Shown here: in pieces, positions 15,876 through 23,706 of the stretch
Layout of the letters: every line of letters starts with the position of its first letter
Position numbering within the stretch: position 1 is the stretch's first letter
Assembly: GCA_900554895.1 (NCBI GenBank)
Contig: USIX01000007.1
Coordinates: forward strand, 1 to 29,050
Length of the DNA stretch: 29,050 bases
Origin: an uncultured Megamonas sp.
GTDB lineage: Bacteria > Bacillota > Negativicutes > Selenomonadales > Selenomonadaceae
Direction of reading: 5' to 3'
Made by a program: the position numbers and the translations under genes
Notes under the pieces: generated by a model
What the model was told of the DNA's origin: nothing
What the model saw: only the letters and a program-made list of their open reading frames with translations
Databases searched by the model: none

Positions 15876-15962
15876 AAGATACATCAACACAATAGGCAGT
15901 TGAAGAAATTATATTATTGTCTCTAAATTCTCAAGTGAATTTATTGGTGGGGAGGAATTATA

Positions 15963-17147
15963 ATGAATTTTGGTAAGAAACGTCTCCGCATGGCAGGACT
16001 GCTTTTAGGCATTACCATGCTCGGCAGTGTATTTGCAGGCTGCGGCGGAGAAGAAGCAGCAAACAGTGATGAAATCAAAGTCGGAGCTAACTTTGAAATT
16101 ACAGGCAACGTTGCTAACTACGGTACGACAGCTAGAGACGGATTTAAACTTGCAATCAAAGAAGCAAATGATGCCGGCGGTATCAACGGTAAAAAAATTA
16201 CTATCGTTGAAGCAGACAATAAATCCGACCCGGCAGAGTCTGCTAATGCAGCTACAAAACTCATCTCCGATGATAAAGTTGTAGCTATCGTAGGTCCGGC
16301 TACTTCCGGTGCCGTACAGGCCGAATCCCAGATTGCAACTGAAAATAAAATTCCAATCATTGCACCATGTGCAACAAGCCCTGATATTACAGTAGAAAAC
16401 GGTCAGGTCAAAGAATTCGTATTCCGCGGCTGCTTTATCGACCCGTTACAGAGTAATACAATGGCAAATTTTGCCGCTAATGAATTAAAAGCAAAAACAG
16501 CCGTTATTTATTTAGACTCCAGCACAGATTATTCCAAGAGCCTTGCTGAAGTATTCAAAAATAAATTCGAAGCCCTCGGCGGACAGGTTGTTATGCAGGA
16601 AGCATTCGTTGCTAAAGACCAGGACTTCAAAGCAGCTCTTACAAATATCAAAACAGCTAATGCTGATGTAATCTTCGTACCGGCTTATTATGAAGAAGTC
16701 GGTAAAATCGTAAAACAGGCACGTGAACTCGGCATCACTCAGCCGATTTTAGGCGTTGACGGCTGGGATGATACAAAAGTTGTTGATATCGCCGGTGCTG
16801 ATGCCCTCAATAACACTTATTACGTTACACATTATATCGATACAGACCCTGATGTCAAAGCATTTGTTGATTCATTCACTAAAGAATACGGTCATGCTCC
16901 TGGCGTATTTGCCGCTCTCGGCTATGACGCAGGTAAAATGCTCGTGGATGCTATCAAACGTGCAGGCAGCACTGACCCTGTAGCAATTCAGAAAGCACTT
17001 GCTGAAACTAAAGACCTGCAGGTCGGTACTGGTAAACTCACAGTTGACGAAAATCATAACTTGATTAAAAACGCATTTATCATTGAAATGAAAGATGGCG
17101 TAAAAACTCTGAAAGAAAGAGTAACACCGACAACCGCAGAAGGTTGA
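15963..17147 (+). CDS. livJ: Branched-chain amino-acid ABC transporter substrate-binding lipoprotein
   Basis: This gene encodes 394 residues. The signal peptide ends in a lipobox, VFAGC, with C27 as the acylated cysteine, so the protein is tethered to the membrane. The mature part is a type I periplasmic binding protein (Peripla_BP_6). It includes I-K-V-G-x-N-F-E-I-T-G at the start, the hinge stretch A-I-V-G-P-A-T-S-G-A, I-A-P-C-A-T-S-P with F-R-G-C-F, and F-A-A-L-G-Y-D-A near the end. LivJ/LivK-type proteins bind Leu, Ile or Val, although relatives bind other amino acids or amides, so the substrate is inferred from the full liv set downstream. It is followed by an intra-operon terminator. 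Confidence 0.93.
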   Translation: MNFGKKRLRMAGLLLGITMLGSVFAGCGGEEAANSDEIKVGANFEITGNVANYGTTARDGFKLAIKEANDAGGINGKKITIVEADNKSDPAESANAATKLISDDKVVAIVGPATSGAVQAESQIATENKIPIIAPCATSPDITVENGQVKEFVFRGCFIDPLQSNTMANFAANELKAKTAVIYLDSSTDYSKSLAEVFKNKFEALGGQVVMQEAFVAKDQDFKAALTNIKTANADVIFVPAYYEEVGKIVKQARELGITQPILGVDGWDDTKVVDIAGADALNNTYYVTHYIDTDPDVKAFVDSFTKEYGHAPGVFAALGYDAGKMLVDAIKRAGSTDPVAIQKALAETKDLQVGTGKLTVDENHNLIKNAFIIEMKDGVKTLKERVTPTTAEG

Positions 17148-17170
17148 TAAATTGCTAGGTAAATACAAAG

Positions 17171-17195
17171 AAGCCGCAGAAATGCGGCTTTTTTT
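17171..17195 (+). terminator. Intra-operon terminator between livJ and livH
   Basis: An 8-bp G+C-rich stem (17171-17178 with 17183-17190), a GAAA loop and a T7 tract (17189-17195) sit between the livJ stop and the livH ribosome site (GGAGGA at 17201). There is no room for a new promoter, so livH must be reached by read-through. Confidence 0.88.
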
Positions 17196-17212
17196 GTGAA
17201 GGAGGAACAATT

Positions 17213-18100
17213 ATGGATTTTTTTGAGCAGCTCATACAGCAGCTGATAAACGGCGTCTCCCTGGGCAGTATTTATGCGCTCATTGCGCTTGGATATACAA
17301 TGGTTTACGGTATTATCAAATTAATCAACTTTGCCCACGGTGATATTTACATGGTTGGTGCTTATGTCGGCTTTTATGCTGTCAGCATGGCACATTTTTC
17401 AATTATACCGTCATTGATAATCTCTATGATAGTCACCGGTCTTTTGGGAATTCTGGTAGAACGCATTGCCTACAAGCCGCTGCGCAGAGCACCACGTCTT
17501 TCCCTATTAATAACAGCTATCGGCGTATCATTCTTTCTGGAATATACCAGTATGTACTTCGTATCGCCTACACCGCGCACATTTCCTAATGTTGTAGATA
17601 TTCCATCCATCAATATCGGTTCTTTCATCATCAACGGACAACAGCTGATGATTTTCATTATAACGATTATTTTAATGATAGTACTCACCTACATCGTACA
17701 GAAAACGAAAATGGGCAAAGCCATGCGCGCCGTATCCTATGATACGGAAACCGCTCAGCTTATGGGTATCAATGCTGACCGCATTATTTCGTTTACATTC
17801 GGTATCGGCTCCGCACTGGCAGCTGCCGGCGGTGTACTTGTCGGCGTATATTACAACTCCATCGACCCGCTTATGGGTATCATGCCTGGTATTAAGGCAT
17901 TCGTTGCAGCCGTTCTCGGCGGTATCGGCAGTATCCCCGGCGCTATGACCGGCGGTATCGTTCTCGGCGTTGTCGAAGCACTTATTTCCGGTTTCATTTC
18001 GTCAACATTCCGCGACGCAGCCGCTTTTGCAATTCTGATTTTGGTTCTTCTATTCAAACCATCTGGTATTTTCGGTAAAAATACTAACGAGAAAGTGTAG
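17213..18100 (+). CDS. livH: Branched-chain amino-acid ABC transporter permease LivH
   Basis: This gene encodes 295 residues with about eight membrane helices. N-G-V-S-L-G-S-I-Y-A-L-I-A-L-G-Y-T-M-V-Y-G is the classic LivH N-terminus, followed by K-L-I-N-F-A-H-G-D-I-Y-M-V-G-A. The cytoplasmic coupling loop is the A-M-R-A-V-S-Y-D-T-E-T-A-Q-L-M-G-I stretch that contacts the ATPases. F-V-A-A-V-L-G-G-I-G-S-I-P-G-A follows in the late helices. It pairs with LivM to form the membrane channel. The ATG at 17213 is preceded by GGAGGA. livM begins 9 bases after its stop. Confidence 0.96.
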   Translation: MDFFEQLIQQLINGVSLGSIYALIALGYTMVYGIIKLINFAHGDIYMVGAYVGFYAVSMAHFSIIPSLIISMIVTGLLGILVERIAYKPLRRAPRLSLLITAIGVSFFLEYTSMYFVSPTPRTFPNVVDIPSINIGSFIINGQQLMIFIITIILMIVLTYIVQKTKMGKAMRAVSYDTETAQLMGINADRIISFTFGIGSALAAAGGVLVGVYYNSIDPLMGIMPGIKAFVAAVLGGIGSIPGAMTGGIVLGVVEALISGFISSTFRDAAAFAILILVLLFKPSGIFGKNTNEKV

Positions 18101-18109
18101 GTGGTAAAC

Positions 18110-19057
18110 GTGAATTCATTAAGAAAAAGAGATTTAACGACTTTAATATTGTCTTTAATATTATTCGGCGTTTTATACGCGCTGATGGAAACCGGATTTA
18201 TCGGTTCTTTCTGGGAACTGAATATTTTTCTCATCTGTATCAATATCATAATGGCTGTAAGCCTGAATTTAATTAACGGCTATACAGGACAGTTCTCGCT
18301 CGGTCATGCCGGATTTATGGCAGTCGGAGCTTATGTCGGCGTAGTATGCACCGTTAATTTTCATGTTCCGTTCGGTTTAGCTTTAATACTGGGCGGTCTT
18401 GCCGCAGGTGTGCTCGGCTGTTTAATCGGTTTACCGACCCTGCGCTTAAAAGGCGACTATCTGGCAATTGCCACACTGGGTCTTGGTGAAATCATTCGTA
18501 TCGTCATCATGAATATCGAATATGTAGGCGGTGCAGCCGGCTTTAAAGGCATTCCGCACAATACGACTTTTCCGTGGGTATTTCTTGTAATGCTCTTCAC
18601 TTTGTTTTTCATTAAAAATTTCGTCAACTCCAAATACGGCCGTTCCTGTATTGCAGTACGTGAAAATGAAATAGCAGCAGAAGCTATGGGGGTTAATACG
18701 ACTAAATATAAAGTAATGGCATTCACTATCGGAGCAATTTTTGCCGGCATCGGCGGTGGTCTGTTCGCTCATTGTTTTTATATCATCAACCCGTCTTCAT
18801 TTACGTTTATGGCATCGTTCAATTATTTAATCATGGTCGTTTTAGGCGGTCTTGGTTCCATCACCGGTTCCATCGCCGGCGCTTTTGTCGTAACCTTCGT
18901 TTCCGCCGCTCTTGCCAGCTGGCCGGAATTCCGCATGATTATATACGCAATTGTACTGATTTTATTAATGTTCTATCGTCCGCAGGGGCTTTTTGGCTAC
19001 AAGGAAATAACCAATATAAAATTTTTCCAGCGTTTTAAAGGAGGCCATAAAGCATGA
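18110..19057 (+). CDS. livM: Branched-chain amino-acid ABC transporter permease LivM
   Basis: This permease of about 315 residues carries the family core [20 protein letters not shown]. The loop [18 protein letters not shown] follows, then the ATPase-coupling segment [14 protein letters not shown] place the start at GTG 18110 because AGGTGG (18099-18104) sits 5 bases upstream. The alternative GTG at 18101 lies inside that ribosome site and directly abuts the livH stop. Its last codons overlap the livG start by 4 bases (ATGA), indicating translational coupling. Confidence 0.95.
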   Translation: MNSLRKRDLTTLILSLILFGVLYALMETGFIGSFWELNIFLICINIIMAVSLNLINGYTGQFSLGHAGFMAVGAYVGVVCTVNFHVPFGLALILGGLAAGVLGCLIGLPTLRLKGDYLAIATLGLGEIIRIVIMNIEYVGGAAGFKGIPHNTTFPWVFLVMLFTLFFIKNFVNSKYGRSCIAVRENEIAAEAMGVNTTKYKVMAFTIGAIFAGIGGGLFAHCFYIINPSSFTFMASFNYLIMVVLGGLGSITGSIAGAFVVTFVSAALASWPEFRMIIYAIVLILLMFYRPQGLFGYKEITNIKFFQRFKGGHKA

Positions 19058-19821
19058 GTGAATTATTAAAAACAAACGGTGTATCTAAAGTATTCGGCGG
19101 TCTTAAAGCCGTATCGAATTTTGATATAGAAATAAACGAAGGTGAACTTATCGGCCTTATCGGTCCGAACGGCGCCGGTAAAACCACGGCATTCAATCTG
19201 CTGACAGGTGTTTATCAGCCGACAACAGGTACGATTGATTTTGCCGGCAAAAGCATTGTCGGTCTAAAACCGTACCAGATAACGGACAGAGGCATTGCCC
19301 GCACCTTTCAAAACATTCGTCTGTTTTCCGAGCTCACAGTACTGGATAATGTAAAAATCGCTTATGATATTCATGCAAAATGCAGTTTATTGGAATCAGT
19401 ACTGCGTATCGGCCGTTATATCAAAGAAGAAAAAGATATCGAACAGCAGAGCCTTGATTTACTAAAAATCTTCAAACTGGAAGATAAAGCATATGAAGTG
19501 GCTAAAAATCTGCCGTACGGGGCACAGCGACGTCTGGAAATCGCTCGCGCGCTTGCCACCAAGCCGCGCCTTCTGCTGCTGGATGAACCGGCCGCCGGTA
19601 TGAACCCGCAGGAAACGCATGAACTCATGGATATGATACGCTGGATACGTAAGGAATTCGGCCTGACGATACTGCTCATCGAACACGATATGAGCCTTGT
19701 CATGGGAATTTGTGAACGCATCTACGTACTGGAGTACGGCAGTATAATTGCCAGCGGTACGCCTGACGAAATCAAAACCAATCCGGAAGTTATCAGAGCA
19801 TATTTGGGCGGGGAGGCATAA
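19054..19821 (+). CDS. livG: Branched-chain amino-acid ABC transporter ATPase LivG
   Basis: This gene encodes 255 residues. Walker A is GPNGAGKT at 37-44 and the Q-loop region is [10 protein letters not shown]. The signature is [12 protein letters not shown], the variant usual for LivG instead of LSGGQ. Walker B is [13 protein letters not shown], followed by the H-loop L-I-E-H-D-M. It forms the ATPase heterodimer with LivF. The ATG at 19054 overlaps the livM stop, with AAAGGAGG in the livM coding end. Confidence 0.97.
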   Translation: MSELLKTNGVSKVFGGLKAVSNFDIEINEGELIGLIGPNGAGKTTAFNLLTGVYQPTTGTIDFAGKSIVGLKPYQITDRGIARTFQNIRLFSELTVLDNVKIAYDIHAKCSLLESVLRIGRYIKEEKDIEQQSLDLLKIFKLEDKAYEVAKNLPYGAQRRLEIARALATKPRLLLLDEPAAGMNPQETHELMDMIRWIRKEFGLTILLIEHDMSLVMGICERIYVLEYGSIIASGTPDEIKTNPEVIRAYLGGEA

Positions 19822-19823
19822 TA

Positions 19824-20537
19824 ATGGCAGCACTATTGAAAATAAATGATATAAATGTATACTACGGAGCAATCCATGCTATAAAAGGTATCAGCCTGGA
19901 GGTAAACGAAGGCGAAATCGTTACGCTTATCGGTGCCAACGGAGCCGGTAAATCCACAACGCTTCGTACAATTTCAGGTCTGCTGAAACCAAAAACGGGA
20001 ACAATTGAATTTGAAGGCAAAAACATTGCAGGCATACCGGCGCAAAATATTGTTAAAGACGGTATATCCCAGGTTCCGGAAGGACGCCGCGTTTTTGCGG
20101 AAATGACTGTTATGGAAAATCTGGAACTCGGTGCATTTATCCGCAAGGATAAAGATGGCATCGCCAAAGATTTAAAAATGGTTTTTGAACGCTTCCCGCG
20201 TCTGGAAGAGCGCAAAAACCAGGATGCAGGCACGCTCTCCGGCGGTGAACAGCAGATGCTCGCCATGGGCAGAGCTCTCATGAGCCGTCCGCGGCTGCTG
20301 CTTCTGGATGAGCCATCCATGGGTCTTGCACCGCTTCTCATCAGAGAAATTTTCTCGATTATTGAAGATATCAACAAAACAGGTACGACAATCCTGCTCG
20401 TTGAACAAAACGCCAATATGGCTCTTTCTATTGCTAACCGCGCCTACGTTCTGGAAACGGGACGCATCACTCTTTCCGGCGACGCCAAAGAACTGGCAGC
20501 CAGCGAAGATGTACGTAAAGCATATTTAGGCGGTTAA
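19824..20537 (+). CDS. livF: Branched-chain amino-acid ABC transporter ATPase LivF
   Basis: This gene encodes 237 residues, slightly shorter than LivG as is normal. Walker A is GANGAGKST, with a Q-P-like region I-S-Q-V-P-E-G-R-R-V-F typical of LivF. The signature is L-S-G-G-E-Q-Q-M-L-A-M-G-R-A, Walker B is L-L-L-L-D-E-P-S-M-G-L-A-P and the switch region is V-E-Q-N. It starts two bases after the livG stop, with GGGGAGG before it. A terminator follows at 20564-20596. Confidence 0.97.
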   Translation: MAALLKINDINVYYGAIHAIKGISLEVNEGEIVTLIGANGAGKSTTLRTISGLLKPKTGTIEFEGKNIAGIPAQNIVKDGISQVPEGRRVFAEMTVMENLELGAFIRKDKDGIAKDLKMVFERFPRLEERKNQDAGTLSGGEQQMLAMGRALMSRPRLLLLDEPSMGLAPLLIREIFSIIEDINKTGTTILLVEQNANMALSIANRAYVLETGRITLSGDAKELAASEDVRKAYLGG

Positions 20538-20563
20538 TTCAAATTGAATACAAATTTTTGCAG

Positions 20564-20596
20564 GGATTTGCTGTAAATGCAGCGAATCCTTTTTTT
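20564..20596 (+). terminator. Terminator between livF and the CBS-ACT gene
   Basis: A 10-bp stem with one T-G pair (20564-20573 with 20580-20589) has a 6-base loop and a T7 tract (20590-20596). Only 29 bases separate it from the next start codon and no promoter is visible there. Confidence 0.85.
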
Positions 20597-20625
20597 ATAG
20601 AGAAAATTAATATGAGGTGAATGCT

Positions 20626-21270
20626 ATGTTTGTTATCAATAGAATGACCAAAAACCCGATAACAGTAACACCGGATGCTAAAATCGACGAAGTATCCAAT
20701 CTTATAAAAGTAAAAAAAATACGTCGTATTCCAGTAGTGAAAAACGGCAAACTCGTTGGCTTTTTCAGTGACCGCGACTTAATGCGTGTTGCTCCTTCTC
20801 CTGCAACGACACTATCCCGTTACGAAATCAATTCTCTGCTTGCTAAAATGTGCGTTCGTGATATCATGCAGAAAAAAGTTATTTCCGTCAATGTTGATGC
20901 TACAATCGAGGAAGCAGCACTTTTAATGTATAAAAATAAAATCGGCGGAATGCCTGTTGTAAGCAATGTCGGCGCAGTTGTCGGCGTCATCACCGAAACA
21001 GATATTTTTAAAACATTCGTTGACGTAATGGGTCTGGCTGACGGAAAGACGCGCATCACTCTGGAAGTAACGGACAAAATCGGTGTCGTTAAAGATATTG
21101 CCACTATCTTCGGCGAAGCAGGCGTAAGTATCGACAGCCTTATCACCTGCAAAAAGGATGACAATAAATATGAAATTGTTATCCGCGGTGATATCACCAA
21201 TATCGATGACATGAAACAGAAACTGGAAGCAAAAGGCTATAAAGTAATTCACACCGTTAAAATCGGCTAA
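20626..21270 (+). CDS. CBS-pair plus ACT domain protein (AcuB-like)
   Basis: This 214-residue protein has two CBS motifs (about residues 1-57 and 73-127). Each has the M-x-x-x-x-I/V-x-V-x-x-x-A/T opening and the closing G-V/F-x-S/T-D/E-x-D of adenine-nucleotide-binding Bateman modules. A C-terminal ACT domain (about 135-214) contains L-E-V-T-D-K-I-G-V-V-K-D-I-A and G-V-S-I-D-S-L. ACT domains typically sense amino acids, so the protein probably integrates adenylate status with amino-acid level next to an amino-acid transporter. I chose the ATG at 20626, 6 bases after AGGTG; a GTG at 20617 lies inside that ribosome site. Relatives include AcuB, but no acetoin genes are nearby. Confidence 0.9.
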   Translation: MFVINRMTKNPITVTPDAKIDEVSNLIKVKKIRRIPVVKNGKLVGFFSDRDLMRVAPSPATTLSRYEINSLLAKMCVRDIMQKKVISVNVDATIEEAALLMYKNKIGGMPVVSNVGAVVGVITETDIFKTFVDVMGLADGKTRITLEVTDKIGVVKDIATIFGEAGVSIDSLITCKKDDNKYEIVIRGDITNIDDMKQKLEAKGYKVIHTVKIG

Positions 21271-21271
21271 A

Positions 21272-21320
21272 AAAAAGACCTTTAACAGCAAGAACAGATA
21301 AAGCTGTTAAAGGTCTTTTT
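21272..21320. terminator. Bidirectional terminator between CBS-ACT and aldo/keto reductase genes
   Basis: A perfect 18-bp stem (21272-21289 with 21303-21320) has a 13-base loop, with an A-rich 5' side and a T-rich 3' side. It serves both converging genes, which end at 21270 and 21324. Confidence 0.92.
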
Positions 21321-21323
21321 CGT

Positions 21324-22322
21324 TTATTTCTGTTTAGAAAACAGTAATGTATTAATTTCAGTTAAATTGCGCAGTTTGGCGATATCTTCATCTGTCCGAT
21401 TGCCGTAAATAGTGATTTTGGACAATTCACGTTCAATTTGATTGAATTCCTCGTCGGTCAATTCGATATCGGCTGCACCGAGATTTTCAATGATGCGTTC
21501 TGATTTTCTCATGCCTGGAATTGGTACGATAAAGTCTTTTTTATGCAGCATCCAGGCAAGTGAAATTTGCGCCGGAGTGGCATTCTTGGCAGTAGCAACT
21601 TCGTACAGAATGTCGAGCAGCGGCTGATTGGCTTTTACATTTTCTTTGGAAAAACGAGTGATTACGCGTCTGACATCATCACCAGAATATGTCGTGCTGC
21701 TATTGTATTTTCCGCTTAAAAAACCGCTTGCCATAGGGCTGAATGCTACAAAGCCGATACCGAGTTCTTCGCAGGTAGGAATTACTTCCTTTTCAAACAT
21801 GCGTTCCATCATGGAATATTCGCTCTGAACGGCGGTCATCGGTGTAACGGCATTGGCACGGCGTATTTCCTCCGGCGTTGCCTGCGATTGTCCCCAGCCG
21901 CGGATTTTGCCTTCCTGTATGAATTTGCCCATGACTTCGGCTATTGTTTCCACCGGAATTTTTTTATTTACGCGGTGCTGATAATAGATATCCGCATAAT
22001 CCGTTTGCAGATTTTTCAGCGAATTTTCAAGATGATGACGCAATGTCTTTTCCACGTTTTCCGTATTTTCCGGAAGGTGGAATTTCGTAGCAATTACAAT
22101 ATTTTTACGGAATGGTTTAACGCCTTCGCCCAGAAGCTGTTCGTTTTCGCCGTTGCCGTATCCTTCCGCCGTGTCGAAAAAGGTGCAGCCCCGTTCATAT
22201 GCTTCATGGAGCAGTTTGAATGATGTCTGTTTGTCAGGCGTTTTGCCGTAGCCGTGGGAAAGTCCCATACAGCCGTAACCTACGGCGGATACTTCAATAT
22301 TTCTCAGTTTTCTTGTTTTCAT
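21324..22322 (-). CDS. Aldo/keto reductase
   Basis: This enzyme of 332 residues is an NADPH-type aldo/keto reductase without an extra domain. The tetrad is D50 and Y55 (FFDTAEGYG), K80 (IATK) and H116 (YYQHR). The opening V-S-A-V-G-Y-G-C-M-G-L-S-H-G-Y-G is typical of the YakC-like subfamily acting on small aldehydes and methylglyoxal-like carbonyls; the substrate is not predictable. I start it at the ATG at 22322, 8 bases after AGGAA; the frame extends upstream to 22361 without family support. It lies 48 bases downstream of the monooxygenase gene, probably in one operon under the divergent LysR regulator. Confidence 0.92.
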   Translation of the reverse strand: MKTRKLRNIEVSAVGYGCMGLSHGYGKTPDKQTSFKLLHEAYERGCTFFDTAEGYGNGENEQLLGEGVKPFRKNIVIATKFHLPENTENVEKTLRHHLENSLKNLQTDYADIYYQHRVNKKIPVETIAEVMGKFIQEGKIRGWGQSQATPEEIRRANAVTPMTAVQSEYSMMERMFEKEVIPTCEELGIGFVAFSPMASGFLSGKYNSSTTYSGDDVRRVITRFSKENVKANQPLLDILYEVATAKNATPAQISLAWMLHKKDFIVPIPGMRKSERIIENLGAADIELTDEEFNQIERELSKITIYGNRTDEDIAKLRNLTEINTLLFSKQK

Positions 22323-22370
22323 AATATAATTCCTTTCTTGCTTTTTAACGGAATAAAACATTGAATAAAA

Positions 22371-22679
22371 TTAATCACTGAGCCGTTGACCGAAAGTTAA
22401 TTTTAAATCCTCTGATAGTAATGGTTTGAGTAAGGCATTTATGCGCAATACATTTGGATGAAGTACGTGGGCATCCACTGCTGCCTGATTTTTCCAGCCG
22501 TCTAAAATAAAAAACGCATTTAAATCATCTTTTTCCTGAAAAATATTATAGTAAAGACAGCCTTCTTCCTGCCGTGATGACTCTACATATTCCAAAAGTA
22601 ATTCCCGCACACGCTCTCTATTTTGTTCTTCACAGCGTAACCGGCAAATGATATGAATTTCGTCTGTTTTTACTGTCAT
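22371..22679 (-). CDS. Antibiotic biosynthesis monooxygenase-fold (ABM/YgiN-like) protein
   Basis: This gene encodes 102 residues, the size of one dimeric alpha+beta-barrel ABM domain. The family landmarks are the first strand (I-H-I-I-C-R-L), E-S-S-R-Q-E-E-G-C-L-Y-Y-N-I-F-Q, the strand F-F-I-L-D-G-W and A-V-D-A-H. Relatives are cofactor-free quinol monooxygenases or heme-degrading enzymes; there is no direct clue for either here. The ATG at 22679 fits the family N-terminus, but its AAAGGA lies 13 bases away and is better placed for an out-of-frame ATG, so initiation may be weak or coupled. It diverges from the LysR gene. Confidence 0.82.
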   Translation of the reverse strand: MTVKTDEIHIICRLRCEEQNRERVRELLLEYVESSRQEEGCLYYNIFQEKDDLNAFFILDGWKNQAAVDAHVLHPNVLRINALLKPLLSEDLKLTFGQRLSD

Positions 22680-22707
22680 TAACCATACACCGTCCTTTCT
22701 GAGTTTT

Positions 22708-22736
22708 ATTATAAAAAAATCCGCATTGAAGCGGAA
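22708..22736 (-). promoter_or_regulatory. Promoter of the ABM-aldo/keto reductase operon with LysR-type dyad
   Basis: On the minus strand TATAAT (22713-22708) lies 17 bases after TTCCGC (22736-22731), a very poor -35, as in activator-dependent promoters. The dyad TCCGC-N6-GCGGA (22720-22735) overlaps this -35 and also that of the divergent LysR promoter. Confidence 0.5.
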
Positions 22737-22754
22737 GTATCTATATGCTACAAT
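22726..22754 (+). promoter_or_regulatory. Promoter of the LysR-type regulator gene
   Basis: TTGAAG (22726-22731), a 17-base spacer and TACAAT (22749-22754) precede the start codon by 37 bases. The -35 is covered by the TCCGC/GCGGA dyad, the arrangement expected for LysR autorepression. Confidence 0.65.
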
Positions 22755-22791
22755 GGCATTAACCGAAAGGTTCAAACAAAGGGGCGTTTTT

Positions 22792-23679
22792 ATGTACGAT
22801 AATCATTTAGACTCTTTTATGAAAGTGGCGGACTGCGGCAGTTTTTCCAAGGCGGCGGAAAAATTGTATATCTCGCCGAACGCCGTTATAAAACAGATAA
22901 ATCTGTTGGAAAGTGATTTAGGCATTACTTTATTTATACGGAATAATCAGGGAGTAAAACTGACGGAAGCGGGCAGGTGTATTTATCAGAATGCGAAAAA
23001 AATTATCCGCATTTCCCGTCAGGCGGTGGAAACGGCAAAAAATATCGAACGGACAGAAAATCAGTCAATCCGCATCGGCACTTCACTGCTCCGCCCCAGT
23101 AATGTGATAATATCTCTTTGGGAAAAAGTGCGCCGACAGTATCCTGATATCAAATTGCAGATTGTGCCGATTGACGATACTCAGTCCGCCTGGCTGAAAA
23201 CATTGGAAAATCTGGGCAGGGATATTGATGTAGTGGCAACGCTTTTTCCATCCACTTTGTGGGGAAACCGCTGTCAGGTACTGGAAATTGAAAAACTGCC
23301 GCTTTGCTGTGCCGTGGCGAAAACGCATCCTCTCGCTGCAAAGAAAATACTTGATTTTGAGGATTTATACGGACAGACAATTATAATGGTAGAACGCGGC
23401 GATACGAGTTATATTGACTTACTGCGGGATGAAATCGAGAAAAATCATCCGCAAATTCATATTCATAATGTACCGCCATATGATATGTCGGTATTCAATC
23501 AGTGTGAGATAACAAACGGGCTGTTAATCACTATTTCAACATGGAAAGAGGTTCATCCCTCGCTTGTAACAATTCCCTGCAACTGGAATTTTTTTGTTCC
23601 GTACGGCATTGTTTATGCTCGTCAGCCTTCGCTTAAAGTACAAAATTTCATAAAAGCAATAAAAACAATAGTAAAATAA
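22792..23679 (+). CDS. LysR-family transcriptional regulator
   Basis: This 295-residue regulator has an N-terminal winged helix-turn-helix at about residues 5-62: L-D-S-F-M-K-V-A-D-C-G-S-F-S-K-A-A-E-K-L-Y-I-S, with N-A-V-I-K-Q-I-N-L-L-E as the recognition helix. The effector-binding PBP2-like domain runs from about 88, starting with I-R-I-G-T-S-L-L. No family-specific effector residue is recognisable. The ATG at 22792 follows AAAGGGG and gives the normal N-terminus; an in-frame upstream codon at 22726 falls in the promoter. Its divergent placement suggests that it controls the ABM-aldo/keto reductase operon and itself. Confidence 0.93.
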   Translation: MYDNHLDSFMKVADCGSFSKAAEKLYISPNAVIKQINLLESDLGITLFIRNNQGVKLTEAGRCIYQNAKKIIRISRQAVETAKNIERTENQSIRIGTSLLRPSNVIISLWEKVRRQYPDIKLQIVPIDDTQSAWLKTLENLGRDIDVVATLFPSTLWGNRCQVLEIEKLPLCCAVAKTHPLAAKKILDFEDLYGQTIIMVERGDTSYIDLLRDEIEKNHPQIHIHNVPPYDMSVFNQCEITNGLLITISTWKEVHPSLVTIPCNWNFFVPYGIVYARQPSLKVQNFIKAIKTIVK

Positions 23680-23680
23680 A

Positions 23681-23705
23681 AAAACGCAGGATAATCCTGC
23701 GTTTT
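23681..23705. terminator. Bidirectional terminator between LysR and exported hydrolase genes
   Basis: A perfect 11-bp stem (23681-23691 with 23695-23705) has a TAA loop, A6-7 on the left and T7 on the right, lying two bases from each stop codon. Confidence 0.93.
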
Positions 23706-23706
23706 T

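Noticed and set aside
15876..15962. Possible T-box or amino-acid riboswitch in the liv leader
   Set aside because: The leader is only about 80 bases, with one 7-bp hairpin and no T-box sequence, specifier stem or terminator/antiterminator pair.
18101..18109. GTG at 18101 as the livM start
   Set aside because: It sits inside the AGGTGG ribosome site; GTG 18110 is correctly spaced.
19862..20416. 184-codon minus-strand open frame inside livF
   Set aside because: It is antisense to a fully conserved ABC ATPase and its composition (Ser/Arg-rich) is typical of a shadow frame.
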